Part shown: piece by piece, positions 46,201-57,470 of the stretch | How the letters are laid out: every line of letters begins with the position of its first letter | How positions within the stretch are numbered: position 1 is the stretch's first letter | From: Bolinopsis microptera | Taxonomy: Eukaryota > Ctenophora > Tentaculata > Lobata > Bolinopsidae | Assembly (NCBI RefSeq): GCF_026151205.1 | Contig: NC_087079.1 | Location: forward strand, 14,570,445-14,634,444 | Reading direction: 5' to 3' | DNA: 64,000 bases | Translations under genes and position numbers: made by a program | The notes under the pieces: model-generated | Told to the model about the DNA's origin: nothing | Seen by the model: only the letters and a program-made list of their open reading frames with translations | Database searches by the model: none

Positions 46201-49200
46201 GATGTCAGCCTCATTCTCTGCTCAGCTATCTTATCAGATGCTCTAATGGAGTGTTCATACACTTCGCTAGTCTGCCGCTCTGACCAGTTGCAGTCTATGT
46301 TAAGTGCCATCCTCATTATTATCGTATAACATCCATCTATACGCTTTACGAGTCTATGTTTCAGAGCCATATACATTATACACTATACAGAGTAAAAGGA
46401 TGAACTCGACTGTAGTCAGGAAGAGAGATCTCTATGCATACCGGATCTCCATTTGATTTTCATATGGTGGCATGCCGTCCATGCTTTAGATTTTTTAACT
46501 TCAAAGTCTTTCTCAGACCTCTTCATTCTACTAAACAGGTTTTCAAAGTCCTTTAATTTTTCTGGACAGTCTTCTCACTTGCAGCCAAAAGTGTCAGATA
46601 TAGTGACAATCTTTAATGTCTGCATCAGTGACCTTTAGAATTTACAGCCGGATGGTGTCAGCTTCTTCTACGTTGTAGGGTAAATTATTATTTCTGACTG
46701 CCCAGGGCAACTCCTAACCATAATAAGGAATGTTTCAGTCAGACCATCCTCTGTTATTACACGAGCATACATCCTCTGTATCAGGCTCAAAATCCTCTTG
46801 GGATTGCCACATGCCACAAGAATCTTCATAAGGAGTTCAAGGTGGACGCTGTCAAATGCCTTCTTTAAACCAACAAAGACCATATTACCGCTGTGAGATC
46901 GAAATACCCTCCTTAGACAAAGAATATGGCTGGTCATGGTGATTGATCTACTCTCCCTGAATCCATTCTGATCGATTCTTAGGATCTCTTCCATAGCAAA
47001 GACTATATTACCGCTGTCAGATCCTTATCACCTGCACCCTCAAATACTCAAATACCCTCCTTAGTCAAAGAATATGGCTGGTAGTTGATTTATTCTCCCT
47101 GAATCTATTCTGATCGATTATTAGGATCTCTTCCAAAGCAGGCTTGATCCTGTTAAAGATCATTCTAACGACTTTTTTTTCAAGACCATCCTAACAACAT
47201 ATTTTGATCTGTATCAACACAAGGCCAAGGAGGTTATATATTAACATTATATAGATGTATACATAATTGTATATGTTTTTATTCTGTGCTGGCTTATGAC
47301 AATACATCAAATTCTACCTGTTTATTAAATGTTTAGAGTCGTTATTTTCAATCCTGATAAGGTCAAACTACAAATAATGTGTTATGTTACAGACTTAATT
47401 ATTATTCTTAAAGATACTTATCGCGGCAAATTTTGTGATTTCGCGGCAGAGTTTTTAGTGTATAACTCAAAAAATAAAGGGTTTAGGACCTTGAAACCTT
47501 CATTCGCCTACACTAATGTGCTCATTCCGGTCATTTTGGTGGGGTTGATGATCTTCTGAAACCCTCGATAGGTGAAGTTTCAAAGTCCTGATTTTTTGGC
47601 TTCGCTACACTGTTTTTGTCTTATAACTCAAAAACTAAAGGGTTTGGGACCTTAAAACCTTGATTCGCCCCTATTAATGTGATCATTCCGGTCATTTTGA
47701 CGTGTTCACTCATTTCAATTGGTCAATTAGAAGCCGAGTTAGGCACATTTTAAGTGCGGGTCAGTCGCGATTCGGTGACTCAACTTCAAAGCGTCCTGTA
47801 GGATTATGCCCAAGCTAAAAAAGTTGTCTCCGAGTGAAATTGAGTTATTTATACCTTAATGAAGGCCTGTCCTTCAGGAAAAAACTCTCTCAAACCGTGC
47901 AGATATTCTACAGCTTTCGTGCATAACTGACTGTACTAATTAATTGTCGATGTTCACAGGATTGAGGCGATTTCTTGTGGAACACGAGGACATGCATAAA
48001 TAGCGTGGCCTACTCATTTCACAATTGCGCGCAAAATAAACTGTCGTGCGCTAATTGCTAACATATTGCAAAATTTTACAAAAAACTAGCTATAGCACAA
48101 ATAATTCTTCGGTTGACTGTCATCTTTAGTGAGGTGTCCAGTGACCCCTCTGTGCATGGGGAGATCAGAGCACCATGCCACGCGACGCACTCATTTCAAG
48201 TAGGTAGGAACAATGAAATCACCACCACTTAATACATCAATAACGCAGTGTGTGGCTAAATTACGAGAAAATCTGGCGAAATGAGAGAAACACAGCTGCA
48301 TTTAATCAATTCGTGCTACTGCTTCATTTTAGATAGGCATGTGAAAACTAGAACAATTTGCACCGAACGGCAAAATTCCGTAAAATAGTCAGAATCAAAC
48401 AACCGATTATGGATCCTGTACAATGGTCTAGAACCTTCTTCCGACTGTCACTTAGTAATCATAAAAAATGAGAAACTTCTCTCGTTACTGTAAGCTCATA
48501 TCAGACTAATATAATAGTATATACTATATTCTATATGTTACTAGAATAGACATTGTAGTAGTAGTAGTATATGTTGTTAGAACTTTAGAATAATTGGTAT
48601 AACTTACCACTTTCCGTTGTTTACTCTGGGAACCGTATCCACTGTCCGAACCTTGATAACTTGCAACTGAAATACATGGAAATTTCAACGTTCTATTCTC
48701 AAGTTAATTCTTAATAAAACATTAGAAATTTCAAATACGATATGAAAAAAAAAAACCTGCACTCTGCAAGGAGGCCACAATTAATACTCTCTCATAAGTC
48801 TGGCCCCGGTAAAAAACTTTGCAAGTCTAAGATAACCTGACTGAGCATCACTATCATTGTATTCGGACCCGGAGCTATCCTTATCATTAGTTGTAGAGAT
48901 AGTTTCCAATCTGTCTGGAGTGGGAATCTCTTCTCTTGCCTCCTCTTTCTTCGCTTCTGGTATTATTTCTTCTTCGCTTGTTTGGTCTGGTTCTTTGAAC
49001 AACACCTGTTCGTCACTGTTGATAATGTAGTGTTATTGTGGAGTTGTTTACGACCGGTCTTATTTCCGTGTATACCTCATTGCTTGTTTGTGGCTATTAT
49101 TTACTGTTGTTATACCATAATAATACTTGGGGGTCCTCACTGGTTCTCCCTATCATGAGGTTAATACCTCAGTTAATACCACATTCGATAACACTTAAAT

Positions 49201-50556
49201 TATGTGAACAGCATCTGTTATTCCATAGAAGGCCTGATCACGATGACGTGTGCAGCAGATACAAAGGTTACAAGATACTCAGCGATACGTAAATTTAACA
49301 GAAACGGTATTAAAAGTGTCTCATTGTATAAAAGACTGGTCACCTTTGGTTATCAACATTCAACCGGATTCAACGCAATCAACGTCAAGCTATCACAATA
49401 ACAGCTCTATAGTACAACTCACAGCTCATGCTTTTTAGGTGATATCTCCACATCAGTAAAGGTAGGGATGTAGTGAGGAGAGAGAGGACGGCGGGGAGAG
49501 AAGGGAGTTGTGGGAGTTTTACGGGGTGAAGCGTGGTATAACCCAGGTGAGGTGGGGATCTGTTTGGAGGGTGAGACAAGTCCTACTATGATGGGGGAGG
49601 CGGGGATTTTAAACGCAGAGAACTGAAATATAAGTTTAGTTATTGTGGATAGCAAGTGATTGGCATTGGAAATTCATTACAAATTAGCACTTGAGCTGAT
49701 ATGAAGTGTTACTTAACCATGAGACGTAGACTGGGAAGATAATTATGATTATAATTGGTGAAGGTGAGTGACCTCAGTCCTCACCTGTGAGGGAAGTAGA
49801 GTAGTGTTACCGGTCGTTCTGATGTCTAGAGGAATAATTGTATAATTAGATATACAGGGGTCAAATTACTGCTTTTAAATTTTTTAATAAAATCAAATGA
49901 TTATTTTATATTTTTTAAAAGTAGCTCAGAAAATCAAATATTCTATGGTCTTGTTTCAATTTTGAAAATAAAATTTCAAGTACAAAAGTACTCTGATGAT
50001 CCAGGCAGTAGAACAGGCAACTTCGTCTGTAATTTGAAAGACATTAATGAGAATTCTAAATGAGTATATATCGTAGGTAATCTATGATTGTAACTGATCA
50101 ATAACAATCGATTTTACAGCCTATTTTAACTAAGGTAGAATTATGATATTAATAAACTTTCTCAAACATTGCATTGTTAACATGGCTAAGAGAGTCAAAC
50201 TTATAATACACAAGCATCAAACAGCTCAGGTTTTAGTTATCTTGAAATAAGCTTCCACCAATAACACCTCTAATAACTCTATTTACTTCATATCATCACC
50301 ATTTAATTTTACTTTTTAGGAACGTAAACTATCTCACACTCATTGAGCAAGCATCATTTTATAACTAGATCAATATTCAATACAATCATTACTTACTATT
50401 GAATGGCAACCTCTTTTGAGATTCAAATTCCGAGAAGGAATTTGATCTGGATCTTTCTCGGTCTTCAGAAGTAGAATTTGTCCGAGATCTTGCAACTTTG
50501 GTTGCTGGTCGGAACTTGCCCTTCAACAAAGGCATCTTTCCTTCAGTAGGTTCTTG
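43213..50556 (-). CDS. BDP1: BDP1, TFIIIB subunit B'' (RNA polymerase III initiation factor)
   Basis: Exons on the minus strand: 50556-50397 (ATG at 50535), 49825-49785, 49622-49423, 49015-48837, 48666-48608, 44240-44152, 44035-43213. They give about 509 residues in phase. The product is the third subunit of TFIIIB, which helps open promoters for Pol III at tRNA and 5S genes. The key evidence is a SANT/Myb domain at about 352-409: SVQWTEKENSRFYLALRKVG, then TDFDLMEKIMPEYTRDQLKR and KFKREEKTRLAKID, matching the TDFSLI...IKNKFKREE signature of BDP1. Before it come MTISDIIKLRTPKDPDNPLT and a charged coiled-coil. The N-terminus is Ser/Arg-rich and the C-terminus has Lys/Arg-rich nuclear signals. 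It is near yeast size and far shorter than the vertebrate protein. The donor after 48837 (GTTATC) is weak. The start exon could extend upstream. Confidence 0.9.
44361..47936. mobile_element. 3.6-kb long-inverted-repeat element in a BDP1 intron
   Basis: The arms, about 700 bp each (44361-45075 and about 47090-47936), are reverse complements at high identity, starting GTACAGTCAGTTATGCAC, with TA on each flank (44359-44360 and 47937-47938). Shared words include TTCCGGTCATTTTG, GTTGATGATCTTCT and GGCACATTTTAAGTGCGG. The inner part of each arm carries the same piece of a reverse transcriptase gene (GATCGATCAGAATGGATTCA region). The 2-kb centre holds more of that LINE on the minus strand. It is either a foldback transposon that took up LINE sequence or an inverted duplication. 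Confidence 0.85.
45700..47000 (-). pseudogene. Reverse transcriptase fragments of a degraded LINE
   Basis: Minus-strand frames include RIDQNGFRESRSITMTSHIL and FVGLKKAFDSVHLELLMKIL (46994-46740), the finger/palm region of a LINE reverse transcriptase. Further on, KHRLVKRIDGCYTIIMRMAL (46376-46200) is typical of the region after the thumb. There are several stops and frame changes; no intact domain. Confidence 0.75.
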
Positions 50557-51289
50557 CTATGAATTGGATTTTAAGTCAAAATTTAGAATGGACTATCATA
50601 CAGTTACTTCGCCATAATAGATGATTTCAGCAATGATCAAAAAGGATAAATTTAAAAAAACGATGGTGCATGTTCCCGATTGACGATGCTTAACGGAATA
50701 ATAACTTTGTCTGAAGAGAAAGTCAAAATCACATTAAATGGACTTTACAACGATTTCTTTGTCTTAGAAGCTGTTACTGGTAAACAAAACTAATTCACAG
50801 CACACGAATGTGCCTTCCTATTAACAAAGATTTAATTAGGAGTTAGTTTTGCTTCCTGTATCATACACTGATCATGTTTCAGTCACTTAACTCCATCATA
50901 CCAATTAAGTAAGTCTGCAATTAGATAAAGAAGTTGCTGAATGTAATTAGAAATATTACAAATTCTGGTATAAAATACAAACTTATAAACCAAAGTACAC
51001 AGTACATACAGAATACCGATAAAGCTACATATCTTTATAAATTGTTATAATAAAAGAAATATTTTCAATAAAAAAGCTATGTAAAGGTACACAGAAAGGT
51101 ACACAGAAACTAATCAAGAATCATTATTTCCTGAAATCAATATTTCTGTAATAAAGTATCACATTAAACATATTACAGAGCACATCACAGACACTCATCT
51201 CTAAATATGAATTACCTTTAAACTATAAATATAGTCTGGAAGTACATAAATGCTAAGCATTCAAAGTTTTGAATATTCTCATCAACAAC
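50557..51289. other. Region between AS3MT 3' end and BDP1 first exon
   Basis: AT-rich with no recognised exon. It probably holds the AS3MT 3' untranslated region and the BDP1 promoter or a 5' non-coding exon. Confidence 0.4.
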
Positions 51290-52399
51290 CTAACAACCTT
51301 TGGTCTTTTGGCAACATTTGACCTGTTGTCCACTCTCTACTTTTTTCTTTATAACATCAAAGGGGTTTTCCAGACAATTCCATCCATTACAGCTATCACT
51401 GCTGACATCATTATTATCAACGTTAAACTCAAACTCCTCTGCATATCTAGAGGACAGCAATATATTGATTTTTTCGATTGGAACAGAAGTTTCCACTCCT
51501 TTGAGCAGGGTCAGCACGTGGTCAAAATTGAACAAATCTTCGTGATGTAAAATTTCACCTTTGTATGTTACCAAACCAACCCCACCCTGACATGTTGGAT
51601 CATCAGCTCTAGGCAGGGGTGTCAGAGGTTTAAATAGGCGATATGTGGCAGAACAATATTTGGCATCCCCTAGCATTTGCTTGAAATCTTCTCGAACAAT
51701 TTTAATAGGAGAGCAAGACACTAGACAAGGTGTTGAGTAACCGATTTTGTTGGCTATTTCATGAAGCTGTTTCCAGTGTAAGGACCCAGCAAACCCTTCT
51801 CCCCACAAAGTCTTATTCCCTTTCACAATGTCTGATTGATGAGTGTCTGTATACATGTCAGAAAAATATAGTTCACCTCCTGGCTTCAGCACACTGAATG
51901 CTGCAGATAAGACAGCTTCCTTGTCTGGGCACAAGTTTACAACACAATTGGAGATGATGATGTCGAAATAATCTTTTTCTAATCCAGCGCTCTGAAGATC
52001 TTCAACGTATCCTTCTACAAATTTGACATTGGGTTTGTCAAACCCAAACTTTTCCTGGTGATACTGTATGTAGGTGTTAGCAACATCAACTTGATCTCCA
52101 ATCATATCGATTCCAACAACTTTTCCATCAATTCCAGCTAGTTTTGATACAGCAAAACAATCACGACCACTACCAGAGCCCAGATCTAGAATGTTTGCTC
52201 CATTCACTCTTGGTGGTATGCAAAGTCCACATCCGTAATATTTAGCAGACACATCAGAGTGCACCTCAGAGATAGCTTTGCAAACATATTTGTTATCAAT
52301 TAAGTCTTTCTTGTAGCAAACTTGGCTTTTAAGATCATCTCTTGATTTCAGGACTGTTCCATAATATTCTTTAACATTCTCCAAAATAGAGTCAGCCAT
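51290..52399 (-). CDS. AS3MT: Arsenite methyltransferase, intronless
   Basis: Single exon of 369 residues, the usual length. The enzyme transfers methyl groups from S-adenosylmethionine to glutathione-bound arsenite in the cytosol. The SAM motif is ILDLGSGSGRDCFAVSKLAG (about 70-89), followed by VVGIDMIGDQVDVA. Expected arsenic-binding cysteines are present at Cys28, Cys57 (YYGCGL) and Cys152 (SNCVVNL). The position equivalent to human Cys206 is Gly202 (LWGEGFAG instead of LWGEC), while Cys225 and Cys229 lie nearby. The C-terminal extension ends with extra cysteines (KCCQKTKGC). The frame is intact and the start codon is preceded by TTTTCAGTTAGA, so a 5' non-coding exon is possible. Neighbouring genes have many introns, so a retrocopy origin is worth testing. 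Confidence 0.95.
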   Translation of the reverse strand: MADSILENVKEYYGTVLKSRDDLKSQVCYKKDLIDNKYVCKAISEVHSDVSAKYYGCGLCIPPRVNGANILDLGSGSGRDCFAVSKLAGIDGKVVGIDMIGDQVDVANTYIQYHQEKFGFDKPNVKFVEGYVEDLQSAGLEKDYFDIIISNCVVNLCPDKEAVLSAAFSVLKPGGELYFSDMYTDTHQSDIVKGNKTLWGEGFAGSLHWKQLHEIANKIGYSTPCLVSCSPIKIVREDFKQMLGDAKYCSATYRLFKPLTPLPRADDPTCQGGVGLVTYKGEILHHEDLFNFDHVLTLLKGVETSVPIEKINILLSSRYAEEFEFNVDNNDVSSDSCNGWNCLENPFDVIKKKVESGQQVKCCQKTKGC

Positions 52400-53029
52400 T
52401 CTAACTGAAAATAGCTAACTATTACATTGATGGAAATCTGATAGTAACTCAGAGGCGGCTCGTGGGAGGTGGCTGGCAGTTTTGTTGGGTTTCCAATCGA
52501 CGGACTGGGGAGGGGAGGGGGTGGGGGGACTTGGGGCCGGCCCAAGCTCTCTCCAAACTACCAATTGCATTACACACAGGGCCTCATGTATGTAATGTGT
52601 CACACTTCACAGGCGACAGCAAACAAAAACAAAAACTTATGATATGGGTGAAACAAGACACCACGCGTGTACGATCTCAGCCGCGCAGTATCATAACAGT
52701 CGATAGTTCAAATTGCAAGGTGACCTGGACAAGCAAATCATATAGATTACCTGTAGTGGGATGCGCTTGATGTGCTTTGTACTGTTTACAATTAACTATG
52801 TGTTAAAACTGCATGGCTTAGTTGTCCAAACGTAGGATTGGACGACCAACAACACAAAATTTCACAAAGATCATTTGTGCGCTTTCATTCGAACGTTTGA
52901 GTGAATAAAGAGCTTTATATTGCGATAAGATATTTCCGAAAACTATAACTAATCACTATTTCTATTTTTAAGCATCAGCCACCAGATGGGTGTCCACGGA
53001 CGCCTGGACGACCTCAATAGCCGCCGCTG
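52400..53029. other. AS3MT upstream region with G-quadruplex motif
   Basis: A GC-rich patch at about 52440-52580 stands out from AT-rich surroundings and contains a G-quadruplex-type run (listed separately). It is probably the AS3MT promoter. No exon recognised. Confidence 0.5.
52507..52536 (+). promoter_or_regulatory. G-quadruplex-type sequence upstream of AS3MT
   Basis: Five G tracts of four to six bases are separated by one to four bases, beginning GGGGAGGGGAGGGGG. It lies about 110-140 bp upstream of the AS3MT start codon, with the G-rich strand opposite to the coding strand. Confidence 0.6.
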
Positions 53030-53760
53030 TAAAGTAAAGTAAAGTAAAAATTATGACATAACATCATCACACATGTCTACAAAGTATCAAATCACTATAT
53101 GGAAAAATGTAAATATCTTACCACCAAAATTAATAAATTATTAACTACAACTTTATTAAAAAAATTTCAAATAAATTCAAAAAGCATCCCCAAAAGATAA
53201 CCCTATTCATACTTTCCAGTGGAATAAAGATTTACAAATCGCTTTTTTGCCACAAAAGGGTGGAAATAAAGATAATCATTATGCTTCTCTTTATTACTAA
53301 CATAGCTAGGTCCTTCAATTCTCCCTAACACTTCGTATGAAACATTCCAAAAATGTGAATCATTAGAAATATCCTTAGAAATCATATATTTCTTAAACCC
53401 TTCTAATTTAGTCTTAAAACTTAAAACAGTCACAGAGTTCTTAACATCTGGAGGGAGTTTGTTCCAGTAAGGAATAACTGTCTCTGGAAGAAATGAACTT
53501 TGGAGATTCCTAATCTTTGCCATACTCTAACAACATCTGTTGGATGATACAAGATTAAGACCAGATCTGCTCACTTTGAACAAATCTGAGCCGTAATCGA
53601 TCAAACCATTAATAACCTTAAAAACTTCAATAAGGTCACCATGTATTCGCCGCTCTGCCAGCGTTGTCAAATTGAGAATTTCCAGTCTACGGCTGTAAGG
53701 AACTGGCTAGGAATACCTAAAATATTAATTCTTCAGAGATACAAATAATTCAATCGATAG
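53030..53760 (-). mobile_element. 3' part of a CR1/L2-like LINE
   Basis: On the minus strand the C-terminal end of a LINE polyprotein can be read: RRLEILNLTTLAERRIHGDL, IEVFKVINGLIDYGSDLF, then a stop, then SFLPETVIPYWNKLPPDVKN. It ends in a 3' region with ACATGTGTGATGATGTTATG and a (TTTAC)n tail at 53030-53045. The element is heavily 5'-truncated and carries at least one stop codon. Confidence 0.8.
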
Positions 53761-54426
53761 TATAAACAGAGGATTTCGGTAGAGGTCATTTGTCATTATC
53801 CAAGTATAAGGTAAGACACTTTCAACACTATGCAAATCAATTAATAGCGGTTATTAAATTGCATTAATTTCAAATAAGAATACATGCTCAAGCCGCGCAC
53901 GCACGTATTATTGTATACTTTTTGCTTTCTAATAAATATCGTGTCAATGTGTACGTCTAAATGTTCATGTTTTCATGTGTAAACCGAATCCAATTGAGAT
54001 TAGTGACAAGGATAAGGACCCAAGTGCCTACAGTACGGCTTTTTTGGACCCCTGTGGACCACTACTCTTGAAATCGCTCTACAACTATTGAACATTTATA
54101 ACTGTTATATAATATATAACGTCATTTGACAATTATTATCATTAAGAATTAATCTACAATCTAACTGTCTTGCTGAGGGGGAGGAGTAAACGCTTCACAA
54201 ACTAAAATACTTACAACATGTAACAAAATTAGTGAAACAAATTAGTGAAACAAATTAAAAATTTCATCCTTTATTTTACAATCATAATATAACAATATTT
54301 ATAAGCCTCCGTTTTGAAAGTTTTAAATTTTAATATATTCACATTTCTATTTAAAATTCAATTTAATGTATAAGTCAATAATTGGCCGCCAAAGCCGCGC
54401 ATTCTTGAAAACAGGATTAAATTGTT
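53761..54426. other. Spacer, nothing recognised
   Basis: AT-rich DNA between two LINE insertions. No supported feature. Confidence 0.4.
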
Positions 54427-54438
54427 TATGATTATACG

Positions 54439-56549
54439 TTTATATATTGAGTAAATGTGCCGTCCAGGTGGTTGGTAAAGTGCCCCCGGGGAAGCCTCAT
54501 CAGTACAGCGACGATCCAACTGTCGTTAAACTTTCAGCAGAGAGAAAGTCCCTTCAGCAAGAATGTAGTCTCACAGGGATAAGCGACAGGAGTGACCTCA
54601 GAAAAAGAATCAACCATCTCAAACGTACCATCAAAAAGAGGTTGAAATCCATCAATGAGGCCACTGCTAACGCCCTAGTAGATGTCATCAACAACACCGA
54701 CAGCTGCAGAAGCATGTTTGAAGCGAATAGAACTTTGGCCCAGTGTAGGATGAAGAAAGACGGAGTGACTGTCCACGATGCAGACGGGAACACCTTAGGT
54801 TCTGACTCATTAAAAGCAGAAGCTATTAAAGAATACTTTAATAATGAGTTCAATGACAAAGATGAACCCCACCTCCCAGCATTCATAGACCCTCCTGGAA
54901 GCCTCCTCTGTCCCATAACACCTGAAGAAGTTGGCCGCGCTGTTATGAAGCTGAAATCCGGTAGAGCGTGTGGCCCTGACGGCTGACGGTATACCTAATG
55001 AGCTAATGAAAGCTGCTGGATATCCCCTCCACTGTGAGTTAGCTAGGATCTATAATCTCTCCTTTGAGACCAACACATACATCCCAGCTATTGGAGAAGG
55101 TATCCTGACACCCCTTCAGAAGCCAGGAAAACCCCTGAGGTCCGATAAAGTCTATCCGGCCCCTCACATTGCTAAATGGAACTAGAAAAGTCCTATCCCT
55201 CGTAGCCTTGAACAGAATCAATTACCACGTTGATATGTACACTGGACCTTGGCAGGCGGCATACAAGCAGGGTCGCAGTTGTGCTGACCTGGTATGGTCT
55301 CAGAGAATGTTGACATCAGTGGTTACCAGGCGCGAGTTTGAGTATAGTAAAATCAACATTGACATGACCGCTGCGTTTAATACTATCCGCAGACAGACCA
55401 TCATCAACCTCCTCATTGATGCAGGATGCTCTAGAGACGACATTCGCCTAGTTCAGTACCTCCTCTCAAATACAAAGCTCAAGGTGACGGTCAACAGATC
55501 CGAGTCTGGTGAATTTGTGATTAATATTGGCGCTTACCAGGGAGACAGTCTGGCAGGTAAAGTGTTTACATTGACCCTTGCCGGTGCCCTGAATCACATC
55601 AGAGCCGTGATCAGTGTCACGATTCCTAGACCGAACCCCCCAGTCTCTGATAGAGGCCTCCCGTTAGAGTCCGCCTATGCTGACGATGCTGAGCTTCTGA
55701 GTGAAGATGGTCAGAGCCTGGTGAAGATACTAGAGATTGCCAGTGATATACTAAAGGATTGGAGTCTCTTTGTTAACGAATCAAAGACGGTGTTTACAAG
55801 AGTGTATTTGGCAGATACAGATGCTTTAGATGCCCATGGCAATAAAATTAGAGGAGATGAAGAGTGGCGAGAGTCAGTGCTATTAGGATCAAAGCTCTGT
55901 TCAGAAAGAGATATTGTCAACAGACGCAACAAAGCCAATGTTGCCTTCTACACCTACAAGAAAGTCTGGTTGAATAGTTCTGTTCAGATCAGTGAGAGTA
56001 GAAAGCTGAAGCTGTACGAAGCTCTTGTCACTTCAGTGTTGTTGTATAACTGTAGCAGCTGGGCTGCTCCTGAAACCGTAATGGCATCTGTCGACGTTCT
56101 TCAAAGGAAGCATCTGAGACAGATAATCAACACCTATTGGCCTACGGTTATCAGTAACGAGAACTTATATAAGAGATGTAATGTCAGTCCCCTTACTGAA
56201 AGGATCAAGAAAGCACGATGGAAGATGCTTGGGCACGTTCTCAGAAGCGGTGATGACACTCCCGCCTTCTTATCTTTCAGATTTGCATGTTTAGGATGTT
56301 TTGACTACAAAGGAAGGAGGGGCAGACCTCGTTCAAATTTATTTGATTTATTATTAAAAGACATTATGACAAAACAAATTATTATGATTGTAAATAAAAG
56401 ATTTAGTTTAAGTAATTTCAACGATTTAGTGTACAAAGCTCATGATAGACGTCTTTGGAGAAGTTAAGGGTGAGTCGAGACTACTCGGCCACTCGATTTT
56501 ATGATTTAATTTCTATTATCTTGTGTTTGCTGTATATAGTTGATTAATA
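54439..56549 (+). mobile_element. 5'-truncated LINE with 11-bp target duplication
   Basis: The element is bounded by ATGATTATACG on both sides (54428-54438 and 56550-56560), an exact target-site duplication. It keeps the linker region, reverse transcriptase and C-terminal domain of an endonuclease-type LINE; the endonuclease itself is missing. The clade is not certain (I/Nimb- or RTE-like by appearance). Confidence 0.88.
54447..56467 (+). pseudogene. LINE reverse transcriptase, frame-broken
   Basis: Three frames follow one another. 54447-54986 covers the pre-RT region and ends at KSGRACGPDG. About 54985-55170 continues the finger motif (GIPNELMKAAGY). About 55170-56467 has the palm: FNTIRRQ, GAYQGDSLAG, the catalytic SAYADDAELLSE, then the thumb and a C-terminal region with KKARWKMLGHVLRSGDD. 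The first break is a 7-bp tandem duplication (CTGACGG twice) near 54978. The second is a one-base shift near 55165-55175. The catalytic YADD is intact, so the insertion is fairly young, but it cannot make a full protein. Confidence 0.88.
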
Positions 56550-56560
56550 ATGATTATACG

Positions 56561-56919
56561 ACAAATAGAAATAAATTTAAAACTATCCGTGGTTTTTTTG
56601 AAATAAATTATAATCTTACCTAAATCCAAAGCCAGCTTTGTAAAATTTACTATTAGATCATAATATATCGTCAGTTCAATTTAAAACTGTTCTCAGTTTT
56701 ATCAAGCTAATGGACGTTTCTAAGCAATTGCTTGAAGTTATTGCTACAGAATTATTGTTTTCGCGCATTACGTAGAATTTACTAGTGTGTAATACTGGTT
56801 AACACTGGGTGTACACTGAGTGTAAGTCGCTAAGTTTCATATACGTGCCGTTGAATATTTCCAATTTTGAGTGTATCGTGAGCGTGTTTTACAGTGCAAT
56901 TGTTCGGTACTAGTGTGTT

Positions 56920-56956
<37 letters not shown>

Positions 56957-57036
56957 TCTGTGGAGTATGGTGTGTGGACTGTGGTAAATAATGTGTTTTG
57001 TTGGAGTGCAGTGGTTGCATGTGTGAGGAAAGATAA
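56561..57036. other. Spacer with a (TA)n microsatellite
   Basis: AT-rich with a (TA)n repeat at about 56924-56955. No gene recognised. Confidence 0.5.
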
Positions 57037-57039
57037 GTG

Positions 57040-57470
57040 GTTATTTTAGTAACTCACATTAATCAAAACTTGAGCTCATTTGTGGCAAAATTAAGCTCAC
57101 ACCAATCAAGTGTATCATGCTTGAATTGCAATTCTTGTAAAGCAATTTTCAATGTATTCTTAAACCCGTTTGTCGGAGTATTAAAACTTATCTTACTTGA
57201 TATTTGTCGACAGCTGTTCCACATGTAGGATGATTGGTAGATGAATTGTGAGGATGGTTGTGATGTGATGAAATAATCCTCTCGTCGTGGTGACCTGTTA
57301 AATGATGAGTACAGTGATAATATGGTTCCTCTAACTTATTAATTTTGAATAGTTCTAAGAGACAAGTGTACTTATACAGGTTGTGAAAAGTTAACAATTT
57401 CTGATTCTTAAACAAGGGCTTAGAGTGTTCTTTTTTGTAAAAGTCCACACCTAGTCTTTGCTCACCAAAT
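57040..57470 (-). mobile_element. Possible C-terminal LINE fragment
   Basis: Minus-strand frames give KPLFKNQKLLTFHNLYKYTC, then after a frame change TPTNGFKNTLKIALQEL. This looks like the end of a CR1/L2-type LINE polyprotein, where LFK..K.L...D.YK and SFK..LK motifs occur. Low similarity by eye. Confidence 0.45.

Noticed and set aside
49038-49438. Plus-strand ORFs within the BDP1 gene
   Set aside because: Antisense to BDP1 introns and exons, with no domain signal.
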